Numbered from the stretch's first letter, positions 13,427 to 27,498 are shown. The stretch is 64,000 nt of DNA from Schizophyllum amplum (GCA_007026445.1 VDMD01000012.1:682001-746000); one strand, 5' to 3'. The notes: a model not told the origin generated them from the letters alone. Translations and numbers: made by a program.

Positions 13427-15267
13427 TCAGGCAAACATATCACCCACAACCTCCCCTGCGCGAACACCCAGGACGCTCAGCAGCGAATCGCTCAGGCCGT
13501 GGGTCGCCTCCTCGACACCCTGCAGATAGATACGACCCTGGAAGACATTCTTCCCGGACTCCTCGTTCGCAGGGATCGGCACCAAACGGTAATTCCGCGA
13601 GATGTACATTTTGCGCGGCTGCAAGTCGGCGTCGAGGAACGTCGAGCCGGTCATGACAGGCGTACTCGGGCCAGCGCTACTGGTGGGGGACGAGACAGCA
13701 GAGGTCGCAAGCGTGGGCGGAGAAGTGAGAGGCGACGAAGGGATGGACGACGAGGGCATCAACTGGACGGCTTCCGCGGTGGAGTCGAGGCCGAAGCGCT
13801 GCCCCAGGCCCGACGACTTCAGGAGATCTACCCAGCCAGAGCGCTGATACCCCGTGGCGCAAACGATGGCGTCGAACGACTCTTCCGTGACGACGCGCGT
13901 GATTGAGTGCTGAATGACGAGTGAGAGGGGAGCGAAGGGAGCGGTGTTGAGGGATAGGATGTGGGAATAGGGGAGGAGCGTAAGGCGCGGGCACGTAGCC
14001 TGAACGCCGTTGGGTCGTGCAGCCATGCCGTCGTCGACCTTCTGATCATAGACGGCATCGTAAACCTGTGTACAAGATTATTACGGAAACAGGGACGCTA
14101 ACGGCTGCAATCTTACCGAGTCTAGTGTACGGGGGTTGACGACGCTGTAGTTGGTGCTCTTGTACTCCAGCAAACGAGATTTGCGGACGTCCGAGTTAGC
14201 GGTTTCGTACCACTCAGCTGTCGCTGGAAGGGCGCGTCAGTCGATGGTGAATGAGATGGAGACTGTCTAAGTCACCTTCAGGATCGAAGATCTCGTTCGT
14301 GAAGGGGCTGTCATCACTGGGACGGAGAGCACCCTTGCGCAGGATCATCTTGACTTGGTGACGACCGGAACCAGAAGGCACGGGGCCAAGTCGGTTGCGC
14401 AACTCGAGCAGAATTTCTGCTGCCGACTGGCCGGCACCAATCACACCGATGGTGAGGGGACGCTCGCCCTGCTCGCGCAGCCTCCTGATGATACCGTCGA
14501 TATTGGCCATATACGTAGAGCTGTGGATGATGGACGGGTGGTCGAAGACTGGCTTGACGCAGTCTGGCAGGCGCGGCGCGCCACCCGGCGAGATGACCAC
14601 GTCCTCTACATTGCCATCAGCCTCCGCGGAAGTAAAAACCCAAAAGAGAATGACGCACTGGCTTTGAGGACGATGGTTTCCCCAGTGCTGATGGCGCGCA
14701 TGCGCACGTCGATGAGTCCATCTGCAGCCTCGTCTAGCCCTACGACCTCGTGCCCGAACTTGACTTCAACGCCGTGGTCCTGGACCCACTGCGCGACCCA
14801 ACCCAGGTAGTCAGCGAACTCCTTGCGGGTGGGGATGATGCAGCCGCGGTTGATGAAGTTCAACAGACGACCGTGGGCGTGGAGATAAGAGAGGAAGGTG
14901 ATAGGCGAGGACGGATTACGGAGAGTGGCAAGGTCTTTGAGGTAGCTAGTGAATGGAAAGAAGGATCGTCAGATGACTGTATCAAGCGTTCGTAGAGGTG
15001 CCTAGTCCATACCTAATCTGCATGCGAGCGTCCGGAAGTAGCATGCCAGGATGCCACCGGAACTTGTCCTGCTTCTCGATGAAGAGCGCCTTTCTGATGC
15101 TGCTGGGCTGAGGAGCCGCCTAAGACGCAAGTATGTCAGCCTCCATCGGGAGACGATTTATGCGGGTACCGCACCTTTTCAGCCTCCCAGCGCTCGACGA
15201 GCGCGCCCCCGATCGCGACGTTGGCAGGGCCGAACCCGAGGCCGATGAGATCGTAGACTTCTGACAT
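13427..15267 (-). CDS. sidA: L-ornithine N5-monooxygenase (siderophore biosynthesis)
   Basis: This enzyme hydroxylates L-ornithine at N5 using FAD, NADPH and O2, the committed step of hydroxamate siderophore synthesis. The start at 15267 reads [20 protein letters not shown], containing the FAD GxGxxN fold motif. Next come [20 protein letters not shown] and [19 protein letters not shown], both strongly conserved in SidA proteins. The NADPH site is [18 protein letters not shown] (14,470-14,390). The substrate-side motif CATGYQRS and the C-terminal [11 protein letters not shown] complete the family pattern. Five or six exons join without frame breaks. The gene stands alone: no NRPS, acyltransferase or transporter of a siderophore cluster is visible within the window. 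Two GATA-type sites lie upstream. Confidence 0.92.
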
Positions 15268-15973
15268 AGGCGAGATAGCGGGCGATGGGCGAGGGGATAG
15301 GCGATGTGGCGTTGGACGCGGGGAGTGCGGACCAGGTGAGCGGAGAGAGGGAAGTGCTGCGCTTTAGGGGTTGGCCGATGCTTTTATAAGAGGTCCGCCA
15401 AGACGCGTGTTGGACAACGGGACATGCGGTGCGCTCATTTTAAGCGGGCTCTAGAGTGGAGCCGTTCGTCGGAAATCGGCACGTCTGTTCCGGGAACTGC
15501 GAGGGTAAAAGTGTGCGCGGGATGGCCGCAAAATCCACTGGAAGTAAGGGACCTCCGGGGCGCAGGTGCGTGCTCGACTTGTCATCTGATTAGATCGCAT
15601 CATATCGGATAACTCAGTTTCAAATAAGATTAGATAGCGATTGTCCGCCGATCGTGTGGCGGCGCGCGTTCAGCGCGTCCCTCGGCCGTACGGGTGCGAG
15701 GGTGCGTAGAGACGGGAAGCTCTGCCGATGTTCTAGACACAAAAAAGGGTGCGGGGCCAGCTGTCAATCCATTCAATTCCGCCAAGCCGTGCGATGGAAA
15801 CAATGACGAACCGCCAGCAGCACCAGGCTCCCCTCGTTCTCCCCCATCGCGTCGTGGCCGCGCCTCAGCAGTTTCGCCGCAAAATAGGTGAGGAATTGTA
15901 AAGGATGGTAGCGTGCGGAGGCCATCGGACAGTCAGAGTGTTTTCTCATGCATGACTGCGCGTACATGTTCTT
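15268..15973. other. Intergenic, sidA promoter and deaminase 3' region
   Basis: This 706-bp region lies between two minus-strand genes. It includes the upstream region of the ornithine monooxygenase gene with GATA-like sites at 15584-15612. No ORF of coding character was found. Confidence 0.5.
15584..15612. promoter_or_regulatory. Candidate GATA-factor sites upstream of sidA
   Basis: Two near-matches to the fungal iron-repressor site ATCWGATAA lie 20 bp apart: ATCTGATTA at 15584-15592 and ATCGGATAA at 15604-15612. The second contains GGATAA, which fits the (G/T)GATAA core described for Ustilago Urbs1. They lie about 320-340 bp upstream of the sidA start. Binding is inferred only from the motif and the neighbouring gene. 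Confidence 0.4.
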
Positions 15974-16557
15974 CTACTTCACGTCATGGCCCCGGCGTGC
16001 GGCGGCGAGGCATTCATCTTCCATTCCCCTCAGCCAAATAACCTCGATTCCTGCATCCTTCAGCTTGCGAGCACCCTCGCATTGCACAAAGTCGTCCGGC
16101 TCGCCCACGCCAATGAAACAGCGTCGAATGCCAGCGGTGATGAGTGCGTCCGCGCAGGGCGCGAGCCCGGATGTTCGCACTGAGCAGGGCTCCATGGTCG
16201 TGTACACGTCGGCTTGTCGTAGCAACTCGTCCACAGTCATCTCGCTCGTCGTGTCGAAAGAAGCCAGTTGCTTCGAAAATTCCGCAGGGGTCAGGGCACG
16301 AAGCTTGGCTAGCGCGTTGGCTTCCGCATGCGTGTTACCCCGCAGCTCCCTCGAGTAGCCGCTGGATAAAATGAGGGCTTGCCACTTTCTGAAGGGTGGA
16401 TTGCTAGCACGCATCCAACGCAGAAAGCTGTTGGAGTGGGCTCGCAACGATTTGCTTCAATCAAGGCGAGACGAAGGAGATCCAGATGCACGTCGTCTGG
16501 AGCGCGATGTCAGAACTTTGACTGCAGAAAGGAGACAGTGCGTATCTTACCAGACAT
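15974..16557 (-). CDS. Rib2/DRAP-deaminase-like protein, frame-broken
   Basis: This is a zinc-dependent deaminase related to the deaminase that acts on the pyrimidine intermediate in fungal riboflavin synthesis (Rib2 type). Exon 1 is only ATGTCTG (16557-16551), followed by an intron to 16497. Exon 2 starts DDVHLDLLRLALIEANRCEP and has TAFCVGCVLAIHPSES. The zinc site HAEANALAK (HxE) and the second site MEPCSVRTSGLAPCADAL (PCxxxxxxxxC) are intact, as is the typical end RKLKDAGIEVIWLRGMEDE. Between CVLAIHPSESGKP and ILSSGYSREL the reading frame changes with no room for an intron (about 16365-16386). One base appears to be missing. An in-frame upstream ATG (MVDMSD) is an alternative start. Divergent from Spt6, 232 bp away. 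Confidence 0.7.
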
Positions 16558-16789
16558 GTCCACCATAGTTCATCAGAAAGGAGTGCAGCAATGCGGAGAG
16601 ATGTAATGAGCTTAGAAAGTCCTTGCAAGTGGTGGTAGCCAATGAAGTCGAAAAGGAACTTCAACTCTGAGGTTCGTGACAACAAAGGCGTGACTTGGCA
16701 CCACGTTGAATTTGTGGCGCGCATTAGTCAGCTGTCAATGAAGGAAGGTTGTGGGCATTGTTGTTCGCAAGTTCGCTGTCGCTGCCGTC

Positions 16790-19700
16790 ATGAGCTCGCC
16801 GCCGCCCGCAGAATACGCTCCAGTCGACCAGGATGTCCCCATGCCGGGGGAAGACCAGCACGAGCAAGCCCCTGAGGACGAAGACGCCGACGGCGATGTC
16901 GTGATGCCAGGCGCGGACGATGACAGTTCGGAGGAGGGGGAAGACGACCCAGAAGAGGAGCGTAAACTCCGCGACGGATTTATCGTCGACGAGGACAGCG
17001 ATGAGGAAGAGGAGGAGGACGAAGAGGCGCGACGTGAACGTCGGAGTAAGCGCCGCAAGAAGAGGCACCGGCATCGGAAGCGTGCGTCGCATATTCTCAT
17101 AAAGCTTCTCTCATCATGCTGACTGACTCGCGCAGGGGAAGAGGAGGCCCTCGAGGAGGATGACTTGGAACTCCTCGAAGAAAATACTGGCGCGTCTTTC
17201 CGTCGCAACAACCTAACGCGACTCCGGCGTGGACGAGAGTCCGACTCCCCACCCGCTGGTGCGCGCAGACGCAAGAACGTCATTGACTCTGACGAAGACG
17301 ACCTCGACGACGACATCGCGCTTCCTAGACCTGGAGACGTGAAAGCCATCTTCGATGATGATCAACGAAGAGACGAAGACGAGGAGTATGGGTCCGACGA
17401 CTTCATCGACTACGATGAAGAAGAGGATGGTGCCGTTGATGAGGAGACTCGGCAAGAACGCAGGGAGGAGCGGCGCAAGCAAGAAGCAGAACGACGCCGG
17501 CGTGTGAGGAGCGCGTTGCCTCAGCTGGCAGGCATAGACGCCGGGTGCGTTGCATTCTGTATCCTCCACATATCCCGCTGATGGCATCTCAAGTGCTCTC
17601 GACGAAATGCATGACATATTCGGTGGTGACGAGTACGACTGGGCCTTGGAGCTGGATGAAGATGTCCCCGAACCGACTGAGCAGCCGGAAACGCGCTACC
17701 AGGATGTGCGTCTTCGGTTTAGATGCGTTTTGTCCCAACTTATACATCTTAGGTCTTCGAGCCATCCGAGATTCGCAAGAGGCTGCTCACAGAAGACGAC
17801 GACTTGATACGTGCGCAAGATATACCAGAACGTATGCAGCTCGCGTCGTCGGGCCTCTCCGGTTCATCAGCGCTATCTGTGCATGAACCCTTCACGGAAG
17901 CGGACGTGCAAGCTGCAGCTGCCTGGATCACCCACCGCATATCTACGGACCTCAACCTCAAATTTTTCGGCAAGCATGCGCCGTACACGCAGCATGTAAC
18001 CAAGCTCGTCATGGCCGTCACCTACGTTATACGTTCTATGTTCGCGCACGGTTACGAGGTGCCCTACATCTGGACGCATAAACGGGATCACATCACCCAC
18101 TTCGATCCCGTCAAGGCCAAGGATCCCGTGCATGAGACGGAGGCATCGGTGGAGCTTCTGGAGGGACCGCATCTCTGGAAGATCTACACCTTGGGTCAAA
18201 GATTTCGGGCATTGACTGAGCGCAAGCGGTCACTCGCCACGTCGTACGAACGGCTCGGTGTTCAGGACGAGTATTACGAGGCGGAGATTGTCCCGAAGCT
18301 CGAGAGCGTCGAGTCTGTTGCTGACGCAACGGAATGGCTGATGATGAAGTACAAGGAGAAGAAGCAGGACTCAGACACGTTCCGCTTCCATGACGACGAG
18401 GAACAGGTGGAGACGGCTCGAAAGCACAAGAGGCCCAGTCGGATCAGTGCGTACGAGGTGGCGAAGAAGAGCATCGCTAGCAGAGTCGCACAGGTATTGT
18501 TTGTCTTTGCCAACTTACCGGATATGCGCTCACCGTCTCGCAGGGACTTGGTTTCACTGCAAACCAGATTGTGGAGAACTACAACTCGGTCTCGCAAAAT
18601 GAGAAGCCCGTGCACTTCGCCGACGAGATCGATATAAACCCCATCGCTTTCGCGGAACAATATGTCGATCCCGATCCCGCCAACGCGAAGTCGCCGGAGG
18701 AGATGCTCGCTCAAGCTCGCATGATCTTGTCGACCGAATTGGGCAAAGACCCCATCTTGCGGCAGGCAATGCGAGACATCTTCAAGGTCAAGGCCATCGT
18801 CAGCGTCAGCCCTACGGATCGCGGTATCGTGAAAATTGACAGTACTCATCCGTACTTCGTACGTTCTTCCGCTGCTACTTGTTTCGATGCCATCTTACGG
18901 TGTATATCCAGGCCTTCAAGTATCTGCTGCGCAAGCCGATCTCCGAGCTCATGGGCATTCCGATGTTTCTTGAGATTCTAGCAGCCGAGGCCGACCACCT
19001 TGTCACAGTGACGATAGAGCTCGACTTGCAGGCGAAACAACAGTTCGAGGACTTGCTGAACGAGTCATGCAACTCAGACTCTTTCGGCGAGAACCCGAAA
19101 GCGTGGAGCGAGGAGCGTCGGCGCGCTGTTCATGACGCGCTCGAGCACCATCTTATTCCGGCTGGGCGGAAGTGGGTGCGCGATTACCTTCGGGAGGAGG
19201 TCGAGGATTTCTTGGCGACCAGATGCGCAAATGAGCTAAAAGCGGTATGTGGCCCAAAGTGATGTATGGCATGTCACTGAATGCTTTGCAGCGTGCTGTC
19301 GTCGCACCCTGGAAGGATATCACAGACGCCGACGTACCAGTGGGAACCATACCTGCTGTGTTGGCGATATCTTGGGGCAAGGGCGACGTGCAGCGTGATC
19401 CCATCCATGCTGCGTTCGTTGATTCGGAGGGGCGCATGCGTGATTACAGCCAGTTGGAGAATTTTCACGTTCAGCAGTATCGCGACGAGTTCATCGACCT
19501 CGTACGACGTCGCAACCCTGACGTCATCGTCGTGGGCGGCTTTTCGATGGCGACAATGAAGCTGTCCCAGCGCATAAAGGAGATTCTGCGCGAATATTCC
19601 AGCGGCGACCAGGGCGGTGTCCCCCCGAAGCCAGTCATCTACGTTGAGGATGACGTTGCCCGAATCTACCAACACAGCCGACGGGCTTCGGAGGAGTTCA

Positions 19701-22139
19701 CCACGCTTCCGACCATCGCGAGATACTGCGTGGGTCTTGCTCGATATGTTCAAGGTCCCTTGAACGAGTTCGTGGCTCTGGGATCGGATATCACTGCCAT
19801 CACATTCAAGGAGGAGGAACAACAGCTGGTATGTTCGAAGATTATGCGTCGAATATACGCCGAGAACTGAGCTGCTTTGCAGGTCCCCAAGGAGAAACTC
19901 CTCACCGCTTTCGAGCGTACGCTCGTCGATCTCACGAACAGCGTCGGTGTGGATATAAATCGTGCTGTCACAGACCCGTACTACCAGCACCTACTTCCGT
20001 TCGTCTGCGGATTGGGGCCGCGCAAAGCGCAGGCTCTGGTGAAGAAAATATCCGCCATGGTAAGTCGCCGGACGTATGCCTCGTACTAATTCTGATCCAT
20101 GTTTAGGGTGGAAGCTTGACAAATCGCGAGCAATTCATCAAGAAGAGCCTTCTGACTACAAGGATTTTTCTGAATGCTGCCGGGTTTCTGCGAATCAACG
20201 CCGCCGATATGTCCTCCTCATCTACGTCCAAAAAGCGCTCCCAGATGATGGACGTTGATGACGACCTGGCAAGCGACCCTCTCGATAATACTCGCATTCA
20301 CCCCGAGGACTACGAATTGGCGCGCAAGATGGCTGCGGACGCTCTCGAGTACGACGAGGAGGATCTTCACGACGCGCATCCATCTCATGTCGTGTCCTTG
20401 CTGATGAAGGAGCCTGACAGAGCGAGCAAGTTGAGCGACCTCAACCTTGTCGACTTCGCCATCAGCTTGCTCGAGGCTGGAAGCGAACCCAAGAAGCATA
20501 CGCTCGGCCTCATTCGCAGCGAGTTGGTGTCCCCTTTCCGCGACTACAGAGCATCTCCGGAGCTATTGGATCAATTCAAGGTCCTAACGATGTTCAGTGG
20601 CGAGACGAAGAAGACGATCCGTCGTGGTCTCATTGTTTCGGCGTGCGTCATGCGTCTTCAGCCCGGCCAAGCCACGCTCCGGTTGGACTCTGGCATAGAA
20701 GCTATAGTGACCGATCAGTACGTGGCCGACCTTCCGGGACGTATCGACGCCTCTCTTCAAAAGGGTCAGATCGTATCTGGCGTCATCATCGAGTACAAGT
20801 TCGATCTACCCCAGGACACGCTCATGTTGGAACTATCAACGCGACAAATGGATCTAGCGCCCGGGGACCTCCAGTTCCGCAAGGTCAAGCCCGACGAGAA
20901 CTGGGACTTCAGCCAAGAGGAGAAGGACAAGGATCTGTTGGAGCGCAAGAAGCGCGCGGAGGAACAGAGGACACGACGCGTCGTCAAGCATCCCGACTTT
21001 CACAACTTCAACAGCAAGCAGGCGGAGGTCTACTTGGAGAACATGAACCGCGGCGACGTCGTTATCCGCCCATCCTCGAAGGGCACGAACCACCTCGCTG
21101 TGACATGGAAAGTCGACGACAACCTATACCAGCACATCAGTGAGTCTCATTGCCGCACGCATCCGAACGCTTGCTCACCTATCTTGCAGATGTCATGGAA
21201 CCCAACGCGGATCCTGCGGGGACAGGTGTCAGCAATCAACTCATCGTCGATCCAACGCACGTCTATTCCGACTTGGACGAGCTCATCGTCAGCCACGTCC
21301 AGGCCATGGCTCGTCGAGTTGACGACCTCATGGCGCACGATAGGTTCAAGAAGGGGTCTGAGGACGAGCTTCGTGAGTCATTGGCCTATCTAAACTAGTC
21401 GGCTACTCATCGTTCCGATCTAGACTTGTATCTTAAGCAGCAGCTGGCGGCAAACCCGAAGCGGAGTATGTACGGATTCACGCTCAATCGCAAGAAGCCC
21501 GGCCACTTCAATCTTTGCTTCTTGGCTAGCAAGAACTCTCCGGTGCAGACATGGGTATGTCGGGCTTCTCGATACTGTAATTGGTGTGACTAACGCCTCC
21601 GCAGCCCATACGCGTTGCACCAGAGGCATACTATCTCTTCGACGCGGCAGCTGTCGGCGTCTCGGAACTGTGCGACGCTTTCAAAGTTCGGTACGTGTCA
21701 TACATTCGCGCAGAACCTCTGACAAGGACTCACTCTTCTCAGACATCTGCACGAATCACAAAATTTAGCCAGTGGCGGGAAGACACCATATCCTGGCGCC
21801 GGTGGTGGAAGGACGCCAGCTCGCGGTCACGCGACACCAGGACACATGACCAGCCGAGGCCGTACACCGAACCCGTATGCCGGTGGCACCACACCTCGAC
21901 CACCTCCAGGCGGCGGTGTTACGCCCAGACCTCCTCCAAACGGTGCATTCCCTGGTGGCGCTACACCCATGCCCACTGCATACGGCGCGCCACCAATGGG
22001 ACCGCCCGCCGGCTTCGGGGCAGGAAGCTGGACGCCTGCACAGAGCGCCGCTGCTGGTATGAATCCTCAGCGGGCTGCTATGCTTCAACAGGCGGGCGGT
22101 TCGGGAGGGTGGGGCGGAGGTGGCGGCTGGGGTCAATAA
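16790..22139 (+). CDS. SPT6: Transcription elongation factor Spt6
   Basis: Spt6 is a histone chaperone that travels with RNA polymerase II. ATG 16790 begins MSSPPPAEYAPVDQDVPMPG, followed by a long acidic, intron-split N-terminus (EEGEDDPEEERKLRDGFIVD, VIDSDEDDLDDDIALPRPG). The helix-turn-helix core covers roughly 17,800-18,870. The YqgF/RNase-H-like domain follows (TIPAVLAISWGKGDVQRDP, PDVIVVGGFSMATMKL). The helix-hairpin-helix part has LLPFVCGLGPRKAQALVKKI and TRIFLNAAGFLRI, and the S1 domain lies near TIRRGLIVSACVMRLQPGQA. The tandem SH2 region contains NRGDVVIRPSSKGTNHLAVT and GFTLNRKKPGHFNLCFLASK. The tail is Gly/Pro/Thr-rich and ends GGGGWGQ. About a dozen short introns join cleanly over 5.3 kb. 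Confidence 0.95.
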
Positions 22140-22668
22140 GAGTGGACTTATATGTCTATTGATATCGTGTCATCCATTATTGTAGTCGTTGTATTTACTA
22201 GGACCCGCACATCACTTAGTACTCTTGTCGTATAATTGAGCTATCTGCAACTCGAGATTGAAAGAGCAGATGCAGCATGCCTGCAAGTTCGACAGAATGT
22301 GTTGTGCAAGCCCGACTTGGTAATTCTCACGTACTGGTTCAAACTCCGAAAGGCAAACGCCGAGCAAAACACATGCCGCGCCGGCTGCCACTTCATCTTA
22401 TCTCCAACCTCCATCTGAAAAAAGGTGTGGTCCTTCAGCCGACTCCTGTCCTCCTCGTGTACTAACATCCCATCGTCTCTTCTAGCCCAAAAAGATATAA
22501 AAATCCAAATTTTTATACTCCCGTGGTTGGATTCGTCTTTTTGTGAGCCACAGCGCGCCTCATTTTCGATGCAGAGTGGCTGATCTTCATCCTCCAGTCC
22601 CAGAAAAGTTCATAAAGCAGTAACGACCAGAAAACCATAAATCCCCTTCAAAAACAACTAGATCGAAG
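22140..22668. other. Intergenic, PAB1 promoter and leader
   Basis: This 529-bp spacer lies between Spt6 and the poly(A)-binding protein gene. It contains a TATA-like run and an A-rich stretch close to the PAB1 start. No additional gene was found. Confidence 0.5.
22496..22503 (+). promoter_or_regulatory. TATA-like element of PAB1
   Basis: The sequence TATAAAAA lies about 170 bp upstream of the PAB1 ATG in an A-rich context, consistent with a strong housekeeping core promoter. Confidence 0.4.
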
Positions 22669-24819
<2,151 letters not shown>

Positions 24820-25286
24820 GCTCGCAAGGACCACCATGCCCACCGATATGTCACTGGTATCGTTGTCGGATGCGGGCGGTGCACCGCCTCATCCACCCAC
24901 GCTCTTTACCCCCTGTATTACCATGGTCTGTTCGCGAGTTGATCATCGACGACCCGGTCATCACCTGTACTCACCGATTTCCGTTCGCCACGCGGTACCT
25001 AGTGCAGAGTATCGCGGTGGTTTGTTTTCGTAGGGTAGAGGTTTGGTCGTGCCTTTATGTTACTTGGAAGGAATAAGATGATTCAACTTCTTTCTCTTCA
25101 TTGCACTGTGTGGGACGTTGGCGCTGGGCTCTGAGGATTCTATCCTTCGCGTGTTAAGTATGGTCAGTACTCGATCTTTCATGGTGAATGACAAGGCTGA
25201 CGTTCCTCATGCTGTTAGCGTCAAAGGTCAACCTCTCTCACTCGTACAATACATGCACCGGTCGATGCATATCGGACCAGCTATGT

Positions 25287-25695
25287 GGGGCTTCCTGAAC
25301 GCGACAGAGCCTGAGGGATGCCGAGCTGACGCGTAAGTACGACCCCCGTCCGGTTCTCCGTGCAGTCGTGACTCCGACGTCCAGACAAGCTCTCTCTTCT
25401 GCTTACACACAGACTCAATACCTGGTATCATCTGCTTGACTGCTGGTGCTTACGCAGGCTCGGCCCAATTTTTGCCGGGAGCGTCACATCAACAATTGGG
25501 GCTTCCTCATGAACGCGACAGAGCAGGGCTACCGCGCTAGCGGCTGTATGCAGTTCGTGACTCCAACAGAAAAGCGCTTTCTTCTGCTTACACACAGACT
25601 CAATACCTGGCACCACCTGCTCGACTGCTGGTGCCACTCATGTGTAGGCTTACGCAGGCTCGGCCCAAGTTTTGCCGCGGGCGTCACACCCCCAG
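25287..25695. repeat. Imperfect tandem duplication, two copies of about 205 bp
   Basis: Copy 1 starts at 25287 and copy 2 at 25498, both with GGGGCTTCCT followed by GAACGCGACAGAG. The best-conserved block is CTTCTGCTTACACACAGACT, followed by CAATACCTGG (25398-25427 and 25578-25607). Both copies end with TTACGCAGGCTCGGCCCAA and GCGTCACA. Spacing between matched blocks varies from 180 to 211 bp because of small indels. By eye, identity is high in blocks and poor between them. Confidence 0.75.
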
Positions 25696-25954
25696 AGTCC
25701 GAAAAGCTTTCAGAAAACGGCGAACTCACCATTATGCGTGAAGACAATGGAGAAGTTCGTCGTTCTTTGAGTGGGTCTGTCCCGTGAGTAACAACGCTGT
25801 CTTTCTGAGCGCTGACAGAGCTCCCTCTGAAGACATGGTCGTGATGAACCGCGGTACGAAGGCGACGGCGGCAGCTGGAGGTTGATGAGGATGCTGTGGT
25901 GTCCTCATGTGGCTTCGCGGGTGGCATCCGCGACGCAACCTGAGCGCACTCAGA

Positions 25955-25960
25955 TATAAA
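25955..25960 (+). promoter_or_regulatory. TATA box of the epimerase-like gene
   Basis: The sequence TATAAA lies about 95 bp before ATG 26054, the usual spacing for fungal core promoters. Confidence 0.5.
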
Positions 25961-26053
25961 GGAAAGTACACTCACACTCGATGCACGACACCAACGAGCG
26001 TCGTTCAAGCTTGAATTCAACTTTCTCAGCTCATTCGTAACAGATCTCCGAAA

Positions 26054-27108
26054 TATGTTCGTCCTTGTCCTCGGGTGAGTCATATTCCTCTGTCCATCCC
26101 CATCTTGTTAGCTGAATCTCGCTTAGTGCATCTGGCTTCATTGGCTTTCCCGCCGCCCAGGCCCTCGTCCGTGCTGGTCACACCGTCTACGGACAGACCC
26201 GCTCGGAGCAGAAGGCCACACAATTTGCCAAAGAAGAGAGTAAGTCCGCTACCAAATCTTCGTTGTTTGTATGTCTGACTGATGTGTTTGCCTACGACTC
26301 AGTCATTCCCATCATCTGCGCCCCCGACTCTGATGGCTGGTACGACATCCTCGCCAAGCTCGACGTCGTCATCGACGCCGTAGGCGGCATGGCCGTACAC
26401 GAGATATCCCAGGCGATATACAAGAGGACGAGCGACGCCGCTGCGCGCCTTCGTCCCGCCGGCGCCCCCAAGCTCTCGTACATATACACGTCAGGCGCTT
26501 GGGTACATGGTGACAGCCGCACCGAAATCTTCTCCGACACCGCGCCGCTGACGCCTCAGGCGTTCGTCGCGTGGCGCCCAAGCGACGAGCAGCTTGTGGT
26601 AACGGATACGGTGCTGAATGGAATTGTCCTGCGCCCAGCCACCCTATACGGACGTTCTGGATCGCTGTTCGAGTCCTTGTTCAAGGGTGCGAAGGAAGGC
26701 AAGGCGGTATGGCCAGGGAAGCCTGGGCAGCGTTTGTCGCTCATCCACTGCGACGATCTGGCTGACCTGTATGTGCGCCTGGCGGAGAAGGCGCATGTCG
26801 TCGGTGGTCTCACTTTTGATGCGGCGAATGGAATCTCGGAGTCGACAGATGCCATTCTGGAGCGGCTCGTCCATGTTTCTGGCGCGACTGCATACGAGTA
26901 CAAGGAGCCTACCAATCGTGAGTGATGTCGCTCTGCCCTCAAAATGTTAGAATTATTTGCTGACTTCTTTACAGTCTTCGAGAATGCCGTCGCATCCAGC
27001 GTTATCTTGCGCCCCTATTTGGCGCGTTCTTTGCTTGGGTGGACACCCAAGAAGATTGGGTTGATGGATGGGCTCGAGGTTTACTACAAAGCCTGCGTTG
27101 CAGCGTGA
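26054..27108 (+). CDS. NAD-dependent epimerase/dehydratase-like protein
   Basis: This is a Rossmann-fold protein of the NAD-dependent epimerase/dehydratase (NmrA/atypical SDR-like) group, likely cytosolic, with unknown substrate. Exon 1 (26054-26074) joins exon 2 at 26127 to give MFVLVLGASGFIGFPAAQAL, the GxxGxxG dinucleotide site. LVRAGHTVYGQTRSEQKATQ follows. After an intron come LDVVIDAVGG and SYIYTSGAWVHGDSR, where Tyr replaces the usual position of the SDR active-site region. LRPATLYGRSGSLF and HCDDLADLYVRLAEKA are typical of the extended SDR fold. The last exon encodes VFENAVASSVILRPYLARSL and ends at TGA 27106-27108. Length is about 300 aa. Confidence 0.8.
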
Positions 27109-27498
27109 GGAGAGGAAAGCACATGTTCTATACCTTCCCCTTGCAAGATGAATGATTCAAACTGGCTACCACTCGTCACTTTCCGCTCAAGCAACATCTG
27201 AGTTTCCTCAGTTGTTTCGGACGCAAGCAGCCGTTGTGCTCCGCTTCTTGGTCCAGGAGCACACACTAAGTCTGTAATTATAAATGAAGACGTCGAGACA
27301 CTGATGACTGGCAACGTCAGCAATGGAAAGGGAGCTGGTATGTCTAGTCGGACTCCAAGTCAGCGATGTTACGCGCATGATTCGCAGTCACTGGTCACCG
27401 GCCTGGTGAAATGTTCAACTCCTCTGACATCTCAGGCCTCAGGCGATACAACGGGAACACCAAGCCCTACACCGAGTAATACAAGATCGCTATATGGT
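27109..27498. other. Intergenic, convergent 3' ends
   Basis: This 390-bp stretch lies between the stops of the epimerase-like gene (+) and F-box gene A (-). Nothing beyond likely 3' UTR sequence was seen. Confidence 0.45.

Larger units (their letters stand above)
24820..26053. other. Long intergenic region with a tandem duplication
   Basis: This 1.23-kb stretch has no recognisable gene. It contains a two-copy imperfect tandem repeat (25287-25695). Splice-like GTAAGT and CAG signals occur in it, so a small non-conserved transcript cannot be excluded. Its right end holds the promoter of the epimerase-like gene. Confidence 0.5.

Noticed and set aside
17213..17617. Minus-strand open frame opposite the acidic N-terminus of Spt6
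   Set aside because: Runs of GAG/GAC codons automatically give a Ser/Leu/Val/Phe-rich antisense frame. There is no independent evidence for a gene.
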